Of a stretch of 64,000 nucleotides of DNA, positions 63,000 through 64,000 are shown in pieces. Origin of the DNA: JAFGLZ01 sp964390905. Lineage in GTDB: Bacteria > Planctomycetota > Phycisphaerae > UBA1845 > JAFGLZ01. Made by a program: the position numbers and the translations under genes. The DNA is taken from assembly GCA_964390905.1 (NCBI GenBank), contig CAYMLO010000019.1:17952-81951 (forward strand). Reading direction: 5' to 3'. Numbering within the stretch: position 1 is the first letter of the stretch; every line of letters starts with the position of its first letter. The notes beneath the pieces were generated by a model. The model had not been told where the DNA came from, made no database searches, and saw nothing but the letters and a program-made list of their open reading frames with translations.

Positions 63000-64000
63000 G
63001 TTCGTCGTCCGTTTCAGTCATCAGGGCGCTGCCCGCCAGCGTCGTCGTCTTCGCACGCCCAACCGGCAACGTCTTTGCGTTCTGATCCGAATCCGCATCC
63101 GCCCCACTCCCCGCATCGTGCACGGCCACCCGTGCGTCTACAGGGCTGGTTCGGCATGTATCATGGCCTTCAGCCAGTTGCGGCCCACCCTCGAACACGA
63201 CGCGGTTCAGGATCTGCCGCTCCAGCGCCGGCTGCATCGACTTGGTCACGGAGGCCGGCCACACGCCGATGACCACGCACGCCACGGCAATCGGCGCCAG
63301 CACGCCGATCTCACGACCGGTCAGATCCTGCTTGAGTCCGTGCGACGTATCGGGCGTGTGCGGCGGCTCGACCACCGGGCCGAACAGCACCCGCTGGCAC
63401 ATCCACAACATATAGACCGCCCCGAGCATGATGCCCGTGGCCGCGACGGCCGCGTAGGGAATCCCGAGCGGCCCGTTAGACGTGAACGTCCCCAGCAGGA
63501 CCAGGAACTCGCCCACGAACCCGTTTAGCCCCGGCAGGCCGATGCTCGACAGCGTGAAGACGATCAGGAAGAACGCCATGATGGGCATCTTGCGTCCCAG
63601 CCCGCCCAGGTCGCTGAACTGCCGCGTGTGATACCGCTCGTAGATCATGCCGACCACGAGGAACAAGGCGCCGGTGCTCAGACCGTGGTTGATCATGTAG
63701 ATCAGCGAGCCCGTCAGCCCGGCCGTCTTGAGGCTGAACATCCCCAGCACGCAGAAGCCCAGGTGGCTGACCGACGAGTAGGCGACCAGCTTCTTGACGT
63801 CGTCCTGGACCCAGGCCGCCAGCGCGCCGTAGATGATGCCCGCGATGGCGAGCACACCCATAAACGGCCCGAACGCCACCGCACCCTCGGGCAGCATGGG
63901 CAGGGCAAACCGCATGAACCCGTACGTCCCCAACTTCAGCAGGATGCCGGCCAGGATGACCGACCCCGCCGTCGGCGCCTCGGTGTGCGCCAGCGGCAAC
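62977..64000 (-). CDS. nuoM: NADH-quinone oxidoreductase subunit M, N-terminus outside window
   Basis: About 340 C-terminal residues of the complex I antiporter-like subunit. PLAHTEAPTAGSVILAGILLKLG is the typical NuoM segment, KKLVAYSSVSHLGF the channel Lys region. A polar, low-conservation tail of about 70 residues follows the last membrane segment. The gene continues beyond the window edge. Confidence 0.95.
   Translation of the reverse strand, partial: LPLAHTEAPTAGSVILAGILLKLGTYGFMRFALPMLPEGAVAFGPFMGVLAIAGIIYGALAAWVQDDVKKLVAYSSVSHLGFCVLGMFSLKTAGLTGSLIYMINHGLSTGALFLVVGMIYERYHTRQFSDLGGLGRKMPIMAFFLIVFTLSSIGLPGLNGFVGEFLVLLGTFTSNGPLGIPYAAVAATGIMLGAVYMLWMCQRVLFGPVVEPPHTPDTSHGLKQDLTGREIGVLAPIAVACVVIGVWPASVTKSMQPALERQILNRVVFEGGPQLAEGHDTCRTSPVDARVAVHDAGSGADADSDQNAKTLPVGRAKTTTLAGSALMTETDDERVGQRIH

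Noticed and set aside
62055..63272. 405-codon open frame antisense to nuoN/nuoM
   Set aside because: Low-complexity His/Gln/Arg-rich shadow; the other strand encodes complex I subunits.

Overview
The window looks like part of a GC-rich genome of the Planctomycetota, probably Phycisphaerae-like and probably a metagenome contig. This is an inference. The signs are a secreted clostripain-type protease and a second secreted protein that share an unusual C-terminal anchor, a typical ECF-sigma / anti-sigma / coiled-coil operon, a locus of secreted glycoside hydrolases, a XerC/D with a low-complexity insert, and a nuoM-nuoN pair. I ran no database searches; all family calls come from motifs read by eye.

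Right part (41.7-64 kb) is chromosomal. In order it holds tRNA-Arg(ACG), XerC/D, two lipoproteins, the ECF sigma operon, class II fructose-bisphosphate aldolase, a CAZyme locus (alpha/alpha-barrel protein with malectin, TIM-barrel glycosidase, GH130, GH29), the protease, a methyltransferase, two hypotheticals, nuoN and the truncated nuoM.

The stretch 25.2-41.7 kb reads as an integrative mobile element. Its integrase (40.3-41.6 kb) lies about 110 bp from the 3' end of tRNA-Arg, the usual right end of a tRNA-targeting element. Inward come an XRE regulator, an excisionase-like protein, an archaeo-eukaryotic-type primase, a B12-dependent ribonucleotide reductase and an ArdC-type antirestriction gene preceded by a 52-residue zinc ribbon. 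Further in, a long plus-strand run (25.2-34.6 kb) contains a HerA/FtsK-type ATPase fused to a winged helix and a nuclease-like domain, small membrane proteins, a zinc cross-brace protein, and a compact ubiquitin-like cassette: Ubl, E2-like, JAB-E1 fusion, then a degenerate kinase-like protein. This cassette with its neighbours is the best candidate for an under-described system.

Left part (1-25 kb) is accessory and patchy. It has a second HerA-winged-helix-nuclease fusion (5.1-7.2 kb), a membrane coiled-coil protein followed by a nuclease-like protein, a six-gene string of small minus-strand genes (13.6-15.4 kb), a DNA methyltransferase, a C2H2 zinc-finger protein, and orphan metabolic or secreted genes. 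Several start sites here carry sequences like archaeal BRE/TATA boxes at the right distance, and several leaders carry related inverted repeats. A small conserved protein occurs both here and in the right-hand element, linking the two regions. The second attachment site was not found, so the left boundary of the element is unknown.
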